Source: Kurthia gibsonii (lineage in GTDB: Bacteria > Bacillota > Bacilli > Bacillales_A > Planococcaceae). From it: DNA of 53,821 nt. Both the position numbers and the translations under genes were made by a program. The notes under the pieces are model-generated. The model worked only from the letters and a program-made list of their open reading frames with translations, ran no database searches and was not told the DNA's origin. The stretch spans positions 1 to 53,821 of the forward strand of contig NZ_BJOB01000016.1 of assembly GCF_006539985.1 (NCBI RefSeq), read 5' to 3'. Shown here in pieces: positions 24,512-33,335 of the stretch; within the stretch, counting starts at the first letter, position 1; each line of letters starts with the position of its first letter.

Positions 24512-25069
24512 TCAACTTTCTAACGTTTTTTTATATTGTTTAGGTGTTGTACCAACCAAATTTTTAAATAATGTTATAAAATAAGACGTGTTATGTAACC
24601 CCACTTGATGTCCAATTTCTTCAACTGATAAATACGTGTGTTTTAATAACTCCACTGCACGCTGAATGCGTACTTTTTGTAAGTACTCTGTTGGTGTATA
24701 ACCCTTTACACTTTTATATATACGTTGTAAATGATAGGGGCTACTATGAAATTCATCTGCTAAGACACGTAATGTAATATGCTCTTGATAATATTGATCC
24801 ATATAAGCATTCATCTGATTCGTCCAGTCTTGATTGCTCAGTTTTAAGCCACCTGGTTTACAACGTTTACATGGATAATAACCTGATTCCATTGCTAAGT
24901 CACTATTTTTATAGATGCGTACATGTTCTACATCGGGCTTACAAGATGGACATGACGGCTTACAAAAAGTCTTTGTTGTCGTAATTGCGTAAACAAATTC
25001 ACGGTCTACACTTGAAGTTCTCATTTGAATTGCTTGCCATTCAAATTCTGTTGGCGTACGTCCTAACAT
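24512..25069 (-). CDS. adaA: AdaA-type methylphosphotriester transferase and activator
   Basis: A 185-residue protein with an N-terminal Ada zinc domain and a C-terminal AraC helix-turn-helix. The zinc ligands are Cys36, Cys40, Cys67 and Cys70 (FCKPSC and PCKRC); Cys36 is the expected methyl acceptor from phosphotriesters. A fifth cysteine, Cys43, replaces the Ala or Arg usual at SCPxR. The AraC domain (about 90-185) shows LRVLADEFHSSPYHLQRIYK and VEEIGHQVGLHNTSYFITLFK. Methylated AdaA activates the adaA-ogt operon in B. subtilis, and gene order here agrees. Confidence 0.92.
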   Translation of the reverse strand: MLGRTPTEFEWQAIQMRTSSVDREFVYAITTTKTFCKPSCPSCKPDVEHVRIYKNSDLAMESGYYPCKRCKPGGLKLSNQDWTNQMNAYMDQYYQEHITLRVLADEFHSSPYHLQRIYKSVKGYTPTEYLQKVRIQRAVELLKHTYLSVEEIGHQVGLHNTSYFITLFKNLVGTTPKQYKKTLES

Positions 25070-25145
25070 ATAATCATCACCTAATTTCTTTTTTCTTTCT
25101 AATTAAACATCTATTTTATCGAACTGATTTTAAAGGAGTGGTTTT

Positions 25146-25877
25146 TTGAATTCAATTTATCAACCTTCTATACATTTTCAAGATATTCATCTAACAATTG
25201 ATGGACAAACGATTTTAAATGGCATTACAGGATCTATTCCAGATGGGAAAATCACCACATTTGTTGGTCCTTCTGGTGCTGGTAAAACAACTTTACTCAA
25301 GATGTGTAATCGTCTCATCTCCCCAACAAGCGGAGAGATTCAAATCTATAATAAAAATGCACAGGATTATAACCCTGTTGATTTACGCAGAGAAGTCGGA
25401 ATTGCCCTTCAATCTGCTCCTATGATTAAAGGAACGGTCTATGATAACTTGAATCTTCCACGTACACTTCAAAACCAACAATTATCACGAGAAGATGCAA
25501 TCTCTATCTTACAGGACGTCGGACTAGACGAAACGTTTCTTAAAAAGGATGCATTGGACTTATCTGGCGGACAAAAACAGCGTGTATCCATTGCACGTAC
25601 ACTCGTCAATCGCAATAAAATTTTATTATTAGACGAGATTACTTCCGCACTCGATCGTATTTCTGTACGTGAAGTTGAGGAGCTTATTCAAAAAATTAAC
25701 AAAAAATACCATGTAACGATTATTTGGATTACACATAATTTAGAGCAAGCGATTCATTTAGGGGATTATGTATGGGTATTGATGGATGGCCAATTGATTG
25801 AAGCAGGCGAGAGTTCCATTCTAAAGTCACCGAAGAATGAGCGAATTAAACAATTTATTGAGGGGGTAGATGCATGA
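25146..25877 (+). CDS. fetA: ABC transporter ATPase, FetA-like
   Basis: A 243-residue ABC ATPase with Walker A GPSGAGKTT (about 40-48), Q-loop ALQSAP, signature LSGGQKQR and Walker B ILLLDEITSALD. It is paired with a FetB-type permease through a 4-base ATGA overlap, matching E. coli FetAB (YbbL/YbbM) and plant STAR1/ALS3 systems. FetAB is thought to export iron and to help under oxidative stress; the substrate here is inferred. The start is TTG at 25146, since AAAGGAG lies nine bases upstream and no ATG follows before the conserved domain. Confidence 0.85.
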   Translation: MNSIYQPSIHFQDIHLTIDGQTILNGITGSIPDGKITTFVGPSGAGKTTLLKMCNRLISPTSGEIQIYNKNAQDYNPVDLRREVGIALQSAPMIKGTVYDNLNLPRTLQNQQLSREDAISILQDVGLDETFLKKDALDLSGGQKQRVSIARTLVNRNKILLLDEITSALDRISVREVEELIQKINKKYHVTIIWITHNLEQAIHLGDYVWVLMDGQLIEAGESSILKSPKNERIKQFIEGVDA

Positions 25878-26638
25878 GTTATACAGCACTTGCGATTACT
25901 TTATTATTCGTTTTAATTCCTTTAATTCTTTCAAAAACACTACATTTACAATTAGAAAAAGACACAATCATCGCAACGATTCGTTCGATTGTTCAATTAC
26001 TCATTGTCGGGTATATTCTAAAATTTGTTTTTACAAGTGATGGTTATCTTTATACAGGACTGATGATTGGTTTAATGGTTTTAGCCGCTACATTAAATGC
26101 GCGAAAAAAAGGCTCACATATTGATGGGATTACGTGGAAACTTGTCGTCACATTTTTAACAGTTGAAGTGATTACAATGTCTATTTTAATTGGTCTAAAC
26201 GTAGTACCAGCTATACCTCAATATATGATTCCTCTAAGTGGTATGGCAATTGGAAATGCGATGGTTCTCTCTATTCTATTTTTAAATCGCTTCTCTTCTG
26301 AAATTGAAGCCTATGAAGACCAGATTGAATTAATCTTGTCATTAGGTGGTACACCAAAACAAGCGATTCATAGACAGTTAATCTCTTCGATTAAAGCGAG
26401 TATGATTCCAACGATTGAAAGTCAAAAAACAATCGGATTGGTTCAACTCCCTGGTATGATGAGTGGTCAAATTATTGCAGGAGCTGACCCTATTCAAGCG
26501 GTGCAATTCCAATTACTCGTTCTTTTCATGCTACTATCTACAGCTGCATTATCGAGTGTTATTTTAGGATTTTTATCATATCCAACACTGTTCAATAAAC
26601 AAATGCAAATGATTCATGAGAAATTTTCTGGTGAATGA
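25874..26638 (+). CDS. fetB: ABC transporter permease, FetB-like (UPF0014)
   Basis: A 254-residue protein with seven hydrophobic segments. Family marks are TIRSIVQLLIVGYILKF near residue 35, MVLAATLNARKK near 75 and LVQLPGMMSGQIIAGADP near 195. It forms the membrane half of the FetAB-type metal exporter. It overlaps fetA by four bases and ends at a strong terminator. Confidence 0.88.
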   Translation: MSYTALAITLLFVLIPLILSKTLHLQLEKDTIIATIRSIVQLLIVGYILKFVFTSDGYLYTGLMIGLMVLAATLNARKKGSHIDGITWKLVVTFLTVEVITMSILIGLNVVPAIPQYMIPLSGMAIGNAMVLSILFLNRFSSEIEAYEDQIELILSLGGTPKQAIHRQLISSIKASMIPTIESQKTIGLVQLPGMMSGQIIAGADPIQAVQFQLLVLFMLLSTAALSSVILGFLSYPTLFNKQMQMIHEKFSGE

Positions 26639-26640
26639 AA

Positions 26641-26680
26641 AAATCGTCTTCCCATTCCATGTGAGAAGACGACTTTTTTG
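26641..26680 (+). terminator. Terminator of fetAB
   Basis: ATCGTCTTC and GAAGACGAC pair around a 13-base loop, followed by six T. Confidence 0.88.
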
Positions 26681-27012
26681 TCATAATATTAATTTTGTAC
26701 CTAGTAACAAGTTACAGATTTTGAGACTCAATTGCAACTCGTTTGTCATAAAACAGTGTAAATTCTGTAACAAAATAGTCGAAAAAGGTCTAAAACCATT
26801 AGTTTTCAGCTACAAGTCTATCTTATAATGGATAGAATTTGTTCTCAATTTTTATGCCTACACTTTCATTTTATATAAAATACATATTCTTTTTATTCAA
26901 AAGATTCTCTACATCTAGCATAAAATTTATGTTTTTCATAGAATTTTATGTTTTAATAAAATTAATAAAAGAACAGAAAGCTTTTAAATTCATTAGCGAA
27001 GGGGTCTGCTAT
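26681..27012. other. AT-rich leader region before the proline dehydrogenase gene
   Basis: The frame of the next gene is open through the right half of this region, but no ribosome site precedes any earlier start, and the amino acids (IKYIFFLFKRF and so on) look non-coding. TATAAT near 26824 is a candidate -10 with a poor -35. No riboswitch or CodY box is recognised. Confidence 0.4.
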
Positions 27013-28092
27013 ATGGCACTAAAAGATTTTTTCATCGCATTATCTGAAAATCAATTTTTAAATGACAACGCAAAAAAATATGGTTTAAAGCTTGGCGCAC
27101 AAACTGTTGTTGCAGGAATAAATTTAGATGAAGTCATTATAAGTATTCAGAAACTAAACGCACAGGGGATTTCTTGTACAGTCGACCATTTAGGGGAGTT
27201 TGTTCAAAATGAAGCAGAAGCCATCACTGTAAAAGAAGAAATTCTACACTTGATTGAAGTGATACATGAGCATCAACTCGATGCACATATCTCGCTTAAA
27301 CCTTCACAGCTTGGTCTCAATTTAAATGTTGATTTTTGCTATCAAAACATTGAGGAAATCGTAAGTTGTGCGCAACAATCCAAAATATTCGTGAATTTCG
27401 ATATGGAGAACTATGAACGTTTACAAACGACACTTGATTTCGTTTTACAGCTTTCAAAAACGTATGATAATGTGGGAACTGTTATTCAAGCCTATCTTCA
27501 TTGCGCTATGGATGATTTAGAAACATTGAAGAACACGCGTGTCAGAATTGTAAAAGGTGCTTATAAAGAGCCTGAAACGGTTGCTTTTCAAACAAAAGGT
27601 GAAATTGATGCCAACTTTATCCGTTTAGCTGAATACCATCTATTAAATGGAAAATTCACATCGATTGCAACACATGATCATCGTATCATCGCGCATCTTC
27701 AAACTTTTATTCGAGAACAAGCGATTGCAAAAGAAAAATATGAATTCCAAATGCTCTATGGTTTCCGAACAGATTTACAGGAATCACTTGCAAATGAAGG
27801 TTATCCATTCTGTACTTATATCCCATACGGTGAAGATTGGTATGGATACTTTATGCGTCGTTTAGCAGAACGTCCGCAAAATATAAATCTTGTTGTTAAA
27901 CAAGTGTTCAATAAAAAAACAAATACATTGATTGGTATTGGTGCAGTCGCATTTTTATTAGGACGCCTCACCAAAAAAATAATCGATACAAAAAAGAGAG
28001 GTCGGATTCTTCATCCCATCCTCTCTTTACTATTTGTTCCATCCTTTTTCTTTAAAACGCGCAATGGCTTCAATGCGATTACTCACATCTAA
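27013..28092 (+). CDS. Proline dehydrogenase with C-terminal read-through extension
   Basis: A 359-residue FAD-dependent proline dehydrogenase that oxidises proline to pyrroline-5-carboxylate at the membrane. Matching segments are SLKPSQLGLN (about 94-103), RIVKGAYKEP (178-187), ATHDHR (219-224) and the final FMRRLAERP (280-288) that binds proline carboxylate. Family members in Bacillus are about 300 residues. Here the frame continues about 55 residues past VVKQVFNKK: first a hydrophobic piece (TLIGIGAVAFLLGRLTKK), then sequence encoded by the terminator hairpin, ending 63 bases inside the opposing desR gene. The likely original stop, just after TKK, is missing. The ATG at 27013 follows GAAGGGG. 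Confidence 0.87.
   Translation: MALKDFFIALSENQFLNDNAKKYGLKLGAQTVVAGINLDEVIISIQKLNAQGISCTVDHLGEFVQNEAEAITVKEEILHLIEVIHEHQLDAHISLKPSQLGLNLNVDFCYQNIEEIVSCAQQSKIFVNFDMENYERLQTTLDFVLQLSKTYDNVGTVIQAYLHCAMDDLETLKNTRVRIVKGAYKEPETVAFQTKGEIDANFIRLAEYHLLNGKFTSIATHDHRIIAHLQTFIREQAIAKEKYEFQMLYGFRTDLQESLANEGYPFCTYIPYGEDWYGYFMRRLAERPQNINLVVKQVFNKKTNTLIGIGAVAFLLGRLTKKIIDTKKRGRILHPILSLLFVPSFFFKTRNGFNAITHI
27993..28028. terminator. Bidirectional terminator inside the proline dehydrogenase frame
   Basis: AAAGAGAGG and CCTCTCTTT pair around an 18-base loop. It lies just beyond the desR stop (28030) and within the extended proline dehydrogenase reading frame. For desR the T-run is AAAAAA on the plus strand, a good minus-strand terminator. 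Confidence 0.8.
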
Positions 28093-28632
28093 CTTATCCA
28101 GAATTGTTGAAATATAATTTCTTACTGTTCCTGGCGATAAAAACAATTCTTTTGCAATTTCTTTCGTTGTTTTTCCTTCGGCAACAAGACCAAGTACTTC
28201 AGATTCACGCTCTGTTAAAGGATTCGAGTCATCTTCATATACGATATCAATTAATTCAGGCGCGTAAATACGACGACCATCCACAATCACGCGAATTGAG
28301 TTGACAAGTTCCTCAATTGGACTGTCTTTTAATAAATACCCACGTACTCCTGCTTTTTTCGCTCGTTCAAAGTATCCTGGGCGTGCAAATGTCGTTAAAA
28401 TAATAATTTTATATTCTTGATCTTTTAATTGCTCTGCTACATCTAGCCCTGTTTTACCCGGCATTTCAATATCCATGATGATGATGTCTGGTTGATGTTC
28501 TGCAATTTTCTCAAGTGCTTCTTCACCGTTTTGAGCGATTGCCACAACTTCCATATCATCTTCCATATTAATTAATGCCTTCATAGCGCCTAGTAACATG
28601 CCTTGATCTTCTGCAATGACAATTTTAATCAT
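28030..28632 (-). CDS. desR: DesR-like response regulator
   Basis: A 200-residue NarL/LuxR-type response regulator. The receiver domain has the acidic pair EDQ near residues 8-10, the phosphorylated Asp54 (IIMDIEMPGKTG) and Lys in YLLKDS. The C-terminal LuxR-type helix-turn-helix (LTERESEVLGLVAEGKTTKEIA, in two parts) covers about 135-195. In B. subtilis DesR, phosphorylated by DesK, activates des at low temperature. Here it follows the desaturase gene directly, but no sensor kinase lies between them or elsewhere in the window. The ATG at 28632 has GAGAGGTG upstream; earlier in-frame starts do not. A terminator and TATAAT (28663-28668, minus) between des and desR suggest its own promoter. Confidence 0.85.
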   Translation of the reverse strand: MIKIVIAEDQGMLLGAMKALINMEDDMEVVAIAQNGEEALEKIAEHQPDIIIMDIEMPGKTGLDVAEQLKDQEYKIIILTTFARPGYFERAKKAGVRGYLLKDSPIEELVNSIRVIVDGRRIYAPELIDIVYEDDSNPLTERESEVLGLVAEGKTTKEIAKELFLSPGTVRNYISTILDKLDVSNRIEAIARFKEKGWNK

Positions 28633-28670
28633 GCTGCTCACACCTCTCGTCTCATTCTCCATATTATAAC

Positions 28671-28704
28671 AAAAAGCGAGGAATATAAAAGCATTCATCC
28701 TCGC
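28671..28704 (-). terminator. Terminator of des
   Basis: GCGAGGA and TCCTCGC pair around a 15-base loop, followed by TTTTT on the minus strand. It immediately precedes the likely -10 (TATAAT) of desR. Confidence 0.75.
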
Positions 28705-28711
28705 CCCTGTA

Positions 28712-29752
28712 CTATACAATTTTTTTTATTGGTAAAATTGGTTTTACGGATGTTTTACGGATATGTTGTGGCAACTGCTTAAACGTAATAAATTGATATG
28801 TCTCTGGATCATATAATTTGAACTTAAGTGATGCCAAACTTAATTTTAATGTAATCGTCGTTGCATATTGTAATGGTGGTGTTTTTTCATGCGCTTCTTC
28901 TAGTGCGTAGTTTGGAATACGTGGCGCTAAATGATGTACATGGTGGAAACCGATATTTCCTGTTAACCATTGTAAAACAACTGGTAATTTATAATATGAA
29001 CTACCTTCTACTGCTGCTTTCACATAACTCCATTCACTCTTCTCTTCAAAGTATGAATCTTCAAATGTATGTTGAATGTAGAACAACCATACACCTAGCA
29101 TCGCTGCGATATACATTGATAATCCAGTTACAAGCAAGAATGGTACAAGACCTAAGAAATAAACGACTGCACCATATAGCACGACTAATACGATATTTGT
29201 AAAATACGTATTCATACGTTCTGGCATACGCGCACCACGACGATTTTTACGATTCACTACTAATAGTAAAAATAGTGGCCCTAGCCCAAACATAACTAGT
29301 GGATTTCGGTATAAACGATAGCCAATTTTCTTCACTTTTGATGCTTGTTGATATTCTTCTACCGTCATCATCCAAATATCGCCTACACCACGTGCATCTA
29401 AATTTGAGCTTGATGCGTGGTGTAAAAGATGTTCATGACGCCATTGTGAATAGCCGAACATCGTTAAAATCCCTGTAATTGTTCCCCACACTGCGTTTGC
29501 TTTTTTGTTTTTAAAGAACGACCCATGTGTACAATCATGAAAAATAATAAAGGTACGAATTGCGAAGAATGCTGCACCAATACTCAGTGCAATCGCTCCT
29601 ACAATTGTTTGGTCAATAATCATATATGCAATTACCCACATAGCTACTAGTGGAATAATAGTGTTCATCAATTGGAAAATACTTTTGGTGCGATTTGATT
29701 TTGCAAACGGTTGAACCGCTTTGTGTAACTCTTTTGTTCTTTCACGTTCCAT
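28712..29752 (-). CDS. des: Acyl-lipid delta-5 fatty acid desaturase
   Basis: A 346-residue membrane desaturase that introduces a cis double bond into phospholipid acyl chains to restore fluidity in the cold. The three histidine boxes are visible: HDCTHGS (72-78), RHEHLLHH (105-112) and GFHHVHHLAPRIPNY (about 268-282), with four or five membrane segments between them. Its length matches B. subtilis Des (352). Repeated TGTCA/TGACA half-sites upstream are a likely DesR operator, and desR is the next gene downstream. Confidence 0.93.
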   Translation of the reverse strand: MERERTKELHKAVQPFAKSNRTKSIFQLMNTIIPLVAMWVIAYMIIDQTIVGAIALSIGAAFFAIRTFIIFHDCTHGSFFKNKKANAVWGTITGILTMFGYSQWRHEHLLHHASSSNLDARGVGDIWMMTVEEYQQASKVKKIGYRLYRNPLVMFGLGPLFLLLVVNRKNRRGARMPERMNTYFTNIVLVVLYGAVVYFLGLVPFLLVTGLSMYIAAMLGVWLFYIQHTFEDSYFEEKSEWSYVKAAVEGSSYYKLPVVLQWLTGNIGFHHVHHLAPRIPNYALEEAHEKTPPLQYATTITLKLSLASLKFKLYDPETYQFITFKQLPQHIRKTSVKPILPIKKIV

Positions 29753-29816
29753 TCTTTTGCCCCCATCCCTATTTCCTTAATCTTAAAGGGAGATGGATTA
29801 TTCACATAGGTGTGAT

Positions 29817-29845
29817 TGTCATAGATGTCATGTGACAAATGTCAC
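29817..29845. promoter_or_regulatory. Candidate DesR operator of des
   Basis: GTGACA-AA-TGTCAC is an imperfect-centre palindrome with perfect 6-base arms, followed by two more TGTCA copies at 29826 and 29817. Clustered half-sites upstream of des suit a response regulator that binds cooperatively. The B. subtilis site also contains repeated TCATGACA-type elements, from memory. Confidence 0.45.
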
Positions 29846-29862
29846 TTAAAATGACCCATTGG

Positions 29863-29896
29863 AAAAAGCGTTCAATATCTCATATCGAACGCTTTT
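29863..29896 (-). terminator. Terminator of metH
   Basis: AAAAGCGTTC and GAACGCTTTT form a perfect stem between the metH stop and the des promoter. On the minus strand it is followed by TT and a C-rich sequence, so its T tract is inside the stem. Confidence 0.75.
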
Positions 29897-29900
29897 CATT

Positions 29901-32900
29901 TTATACGTTAAAGTAACGAGCATCTGGGTGGTTAAATACCATCGCAGAAACAGATGCTTCTGGTTGCATCATAAAGCCTTCTGTTAACTCTACCCCAATA
30001 TCCTCTGGTCGTAATAATTTAAATAACTTTTCTTGATCTTCTAAATTCGGACATGCTGGATAGCCGAATGAGAAGCGCTGCCCTTGATACTTCGCTGCAA
30101 AACGGTCGCGCATTGTAAAGTCTGTCGCATCTGGATAACCTGCATGGTCACGCATTTCTTGGTGAATACGCTCTGCAAATCCTTCTGCAAGTTCAAGTGC
30201 TGTTGCTTGGAACGCATGACTTTCTAAAAACTTTCCTTGCTCTTTTAGTCGTTGTGCATATTCTCTTACACCATGCCCTGCTGTCACTTGCATAAAGCCT
30301 ACATAATCCATCTCTCCACTATCTTTAGACTTTAAGAAGTCTGCTAAACATAGGAATGGTGCTTTTTCTTGACGTGGGAATGTAAAACGCTCAATCTCTG
30401 TTTTCTCATCTTTTGGATCATAAATGACAACATCATCTCCATCAGATTGCGCTGGGAAGAATTGATACATACCTGAAGCCGATAATAAATCTGACTGTAA
30501 GTATTCTGTCACTAAATCATATAACTCATTCGCGCGTTTGTCGCCGTTAAGACGTAAGTCCTCACTATAACCTCTCAGCCCTAAATGATGACCGATTAGT
30601 GTACGCATATTCACATATGGATATAAGTGCTTTACAGAATAGTCACGAATAACATGACGTTCTGTATCATGTGGTTTATACACTTTAAAGTCACTGCTTA
30701 CTGTTTTAACAGGACGTGTCGCTACTGCTACCGCTCTACCTCCTGCTGGTTTATTCGCTTCCTTTTCAGCACGTTTTTGTTGTGCTGTAGCGATTTCAGC
30801 GAGTAATTCTTCTCGTTCCTCACCTTGTAATCGGTTGATAATTTCAAGCCCTGCCATCGCATCTTTTGCATACATCACAGGTCCATCATAGTTCGCCGCA
30901 ATTTTCGTATCAGTGAAGCGACGCGATAGTGCTGCTCCTCCAACGATAATCGGTGTATCGATTCCGGCTTCTTTGAAGTCCTGCGCTGTTATCACCATTT
31001 GTTGTGCTGATTTCACAAGTAGTCCTGATAATCCAACAATATCCGGTTTCTCTTTACGAACTGCTTCAATTAATGTTTGCGGTGCGACTTTAATACCTAA
31101 ATCCACAACTGTATAACCATTATTACTCATAATAATCTCTACTAAATTTTTACCGATATCATGTACATCACCTTTTACAGTTGCAAGTAACATCTTACCC
31201 TTACCGACATCATCTACGTGTTTCTCCATGAACTGTTCTAGATGGGCAACAGCTGCTTTCATTACGCCGGCTGATTGTAATACTTCTGCTACAATCAATT
31301 GATTTTCGTTGAATAGCTTGCCGACTTTCGCCATCCCTTCCATTAACGGTCCATTAATAATATCAAGTGGTGTATCGTACATCTCACGCGCTAATTCTAA
31401 ATCTTCAATTAACCCCTCTTTTGTACCTTCTAAAATATAGTAAGCTAAACGTTCTGGTACAGTTTTTGGAATATCATCTTCTGATTTTTCTTTTTTCTTA
31501 TCTCGGTAAAAATCAGTAAATACAGCTAATGTTTCGTCTGTTGTGTTGAATAATAAATCGTTCGCTAAATTGATTTCTTCTTCTGGAATCGACGCATAAC
31601 GCTCTAATTTTTCAGTATTCACAATCGCATAATCAAGACCAGCTTGTGTACAGTTATATAGATAGACTGCATTTAACACTTCACGTCCTACAGGTGGTAA
31701 ACCGAACGATACATTCGATACACCTAGAATCGTTAAAGCGCGCGGTAGCTCCTGCTTAATTAAGCGAATTCCTTCGATTGTTTCAACAGCTGAACCGATA
31801 TATTGTTCATCACCTGTTCCAACAGGGAATACAAGTGGATCAAAAATAATATCTTCTGGTTCAATACCCCACTTATTCACAAGTAAGTCGTACTCGCGCT
31901 TCGCAATTTCGAGTTTACGGTGACGGTCAACAGCCATCCCCTTCTCATCAATTGTTCCAACAACAATCGACGCACCATACTTTTTCACGATTGGAATAAC
32001 AGCATCAAAGCGTTCTTCACCGTCTTCTAAGTTAATGGAGTTAATAATCGCTTTACCTTGTGAATACTTTAAAGCTTCCTCAATTACTTTTTCATCTGTT
32101 GAGTCAATAACGAATGGTACTTTTACTTTTTGTCCAACTTCTTTCATGAAGTTAACCATATCTTCTAATTCTTCTCGGTCAGGATTCGCTAAACAGATAT
32201 CAATAACATGCGCACCGTTTTTCACTTGAGCACGTGCAATTTCAGCAGCTTCTTCAAACTTCCCTTCGATAATTAGACGCTTAAATTTACGTGAACCGAT
32301 TACGTTTGTACGTTCCCCTACAAATAGTGGTCGCATAGAGTCATCATATATAAGTGCTTCAATACCTGAAACTGTATGATGCGGTTCTTTTTCTTCCAGT
32401 GGTCGTGGCGGTGCATTTTCTACCACTTTACGAATCGCACGAATATGGTCCGGTGTCGTTCCACAACAACCACCTACGACATTTAACCAACCTTTTTCAA
32501 CGAAACCAGCAAGCTTTTTCGATAAACTATCAGGTGTTTCATGGTAATGCCCTTCTTCATCTGGTAAACCCGCATTCGGATAACAACTAACATAACTTGT
32601 TGCTAGTTCAGATAATGAACGTAAGTAGTCGGTCATAAACTCTGGACCCGTCGCACAGTTTAAACCAACTGATAGTGGTTTAATATGTTCAATTGAAATA
32701 TAGAAGGCTTCAATACTTTGACCTGCAAGTGTTGTTCCCATCGGTTCAATCGTACCTGATATCATGATTGGAATTTCTTTACCGAGTTCTTCAAATGCTT
32801 GCTTAACACCAAGTGTACCGGCTTTTACATTCAACATATCTTGCGATGTTTCAAGGAGTAGTACATCTGCGCCACCTTCAATCAAAGCTTTTGCCTGTAC

Positions 32901-33335
32901 ATAGAAGTCGTGTTTTAACGCATCAAATGTAATACCACCTGTTACAGATAGCGTTTTTGTTGTTGGGCCCATCGCACCTGCAACAAAACGTGGCCATTCA
33001 GGTGTCGATAATTCCTCCGCTACTTCTTTGGCAATTTCGACAGCACGTTTGTTAATTTCAACTGCTTGATGACCTAAATCATATTCATTTAATACGAGTG
33101 GTGTACCACCAAATGTATTCGTTGAGACGATATCCGCTCCTGCTTCAAAATAAGCACGATGAATTCCTGCAATAACATCCGGTCGTGTTAAATTCAAGTT
33201 CTCGTTACAACCATCATATTCATCGCCTCCGAAGTCATCTGGCGTTAAATTCGCATTTTGTAACATAGTACCCATCGCACCATCTAATACAAGAATATGA
33301 TCTTTAATTCTTTCTTCAATGAGATATTTCGACAA
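29901..33335 (-). CDS. metH: Cobalamin-dependent methionine synthase
   Basis: A 1144-residue four-domain enzyme that transfers a methyl group from methyl-tetrahydrofolate to homocysteine via B12. The homocysteine domain ends with zinc ligands in GGCCGTTPDHI (about 297-307). The pterin-binding domain contains ERTNVIGSRKFKRLI (about 340-355). The cobalamin domain has the lower-ligand His in DVHDIGKNLV (about 740). The reactivation domain has RFSFGYPACPNLEDQ and ends HPDARYFNV. All domains are complete. I chose TTG at 33335 because GGGAGG lies eight bases upstream; this start is inside the end of yitJ (20-base overlap), so translation should be coupled. It is in the SAM-riboswitch operon. Confidence 0.96.
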   Translation of the reverse strand: MSKYLIEERIKDHILVLDGAMGTMLQNANLTPDDFGGDEYDGCNENLNLTRPDVIAGIHRAYFEAGADIVSTNTFGGTPLVLNEYDLGHQAVEINKRAVEIAKEVAEELSTPEWPRFVAGAMGPTTKTLSVTGGITFDALKHDFYVQAKALIEGGADVLLLETSQDMLNVKAGTLGVKQAFEELGKEIPIMISGTIEPMGTTLAGQSIEAFYISIEHIKPLSVGLNCATGPEFMTDYLRSLSELATSYVSCYPNAGLPDEEGHYHETPDSLSKKLAGFVEKGWLNVVGGCCGTTPDHIRAIRKVVENAPPRPLEEKEPHHTVSGIEALIYDDSMRPLFVGERTNVIGSRKFKRLIIEGKFEEAAEIARAQVKNGAHVIDICLANPDREELEDMVNFMKEVGQKVKVPFVIDSTDEKVIEEALKYSQGKAIINSINLEDGEERFDAVIPIVKKYGASIVVGTIDEKGMAVDRHRKLEIAKREYDLLVNKWGIEPEDIIFDPLVFPVGTGDEQYIGSAVETIEGIRLIKQELPRALTILGVSNVSFGLPPVGREVLNAVYLYNCTQAGLDYAIVNTEKLERYASIPEEEINLANDLLFNTTDETLAVFTDFYRDKKKEKSEDDIPKTVPERLAYYILEGTKEGLIEDLELAREMYDTPLDIINGPLMEGMAKVGKLFNENQLIVAEVLQSAGVMKAAVAHLEQFMEKHVDDVGKGKMLLATVKGDVHDIGKNLVEIIMSNNGYTVVDLGIKVAPQTLIEAVRKEKPDIVGLSGLLVKSAQQMVITAQDFKEAGIDTPIIVGGAALSRRFTDTKIAANYDGPVMYAKDAMAGLEIINRLQGEEREELLAEIATAQQKRAEKEANKPAGGRAVAVATRPVKTVSSDFKVYKPHDTERHVIRDYSVKHLYPYVNMRTLIGHHLGLRGYSEDLRLNGDKRANELYDLVTEYLQSDLLSASGMYQFFPAQSDGDDVVIYDPKDEKTEIERFTFPRQEKAPFLCLADFLKSKDSGEMDYVGFMQVTAGHGVREYAQRLKEQGKFLESHAFQATALELAEGFAERIHQEMRDHAGYPDATDFTMRDRFAAKYQGQRFSFGYPACPNLEDQEKLFKLLRPEDIGVELTEGFMMQPEASVSAMVFNHPDARYFNV

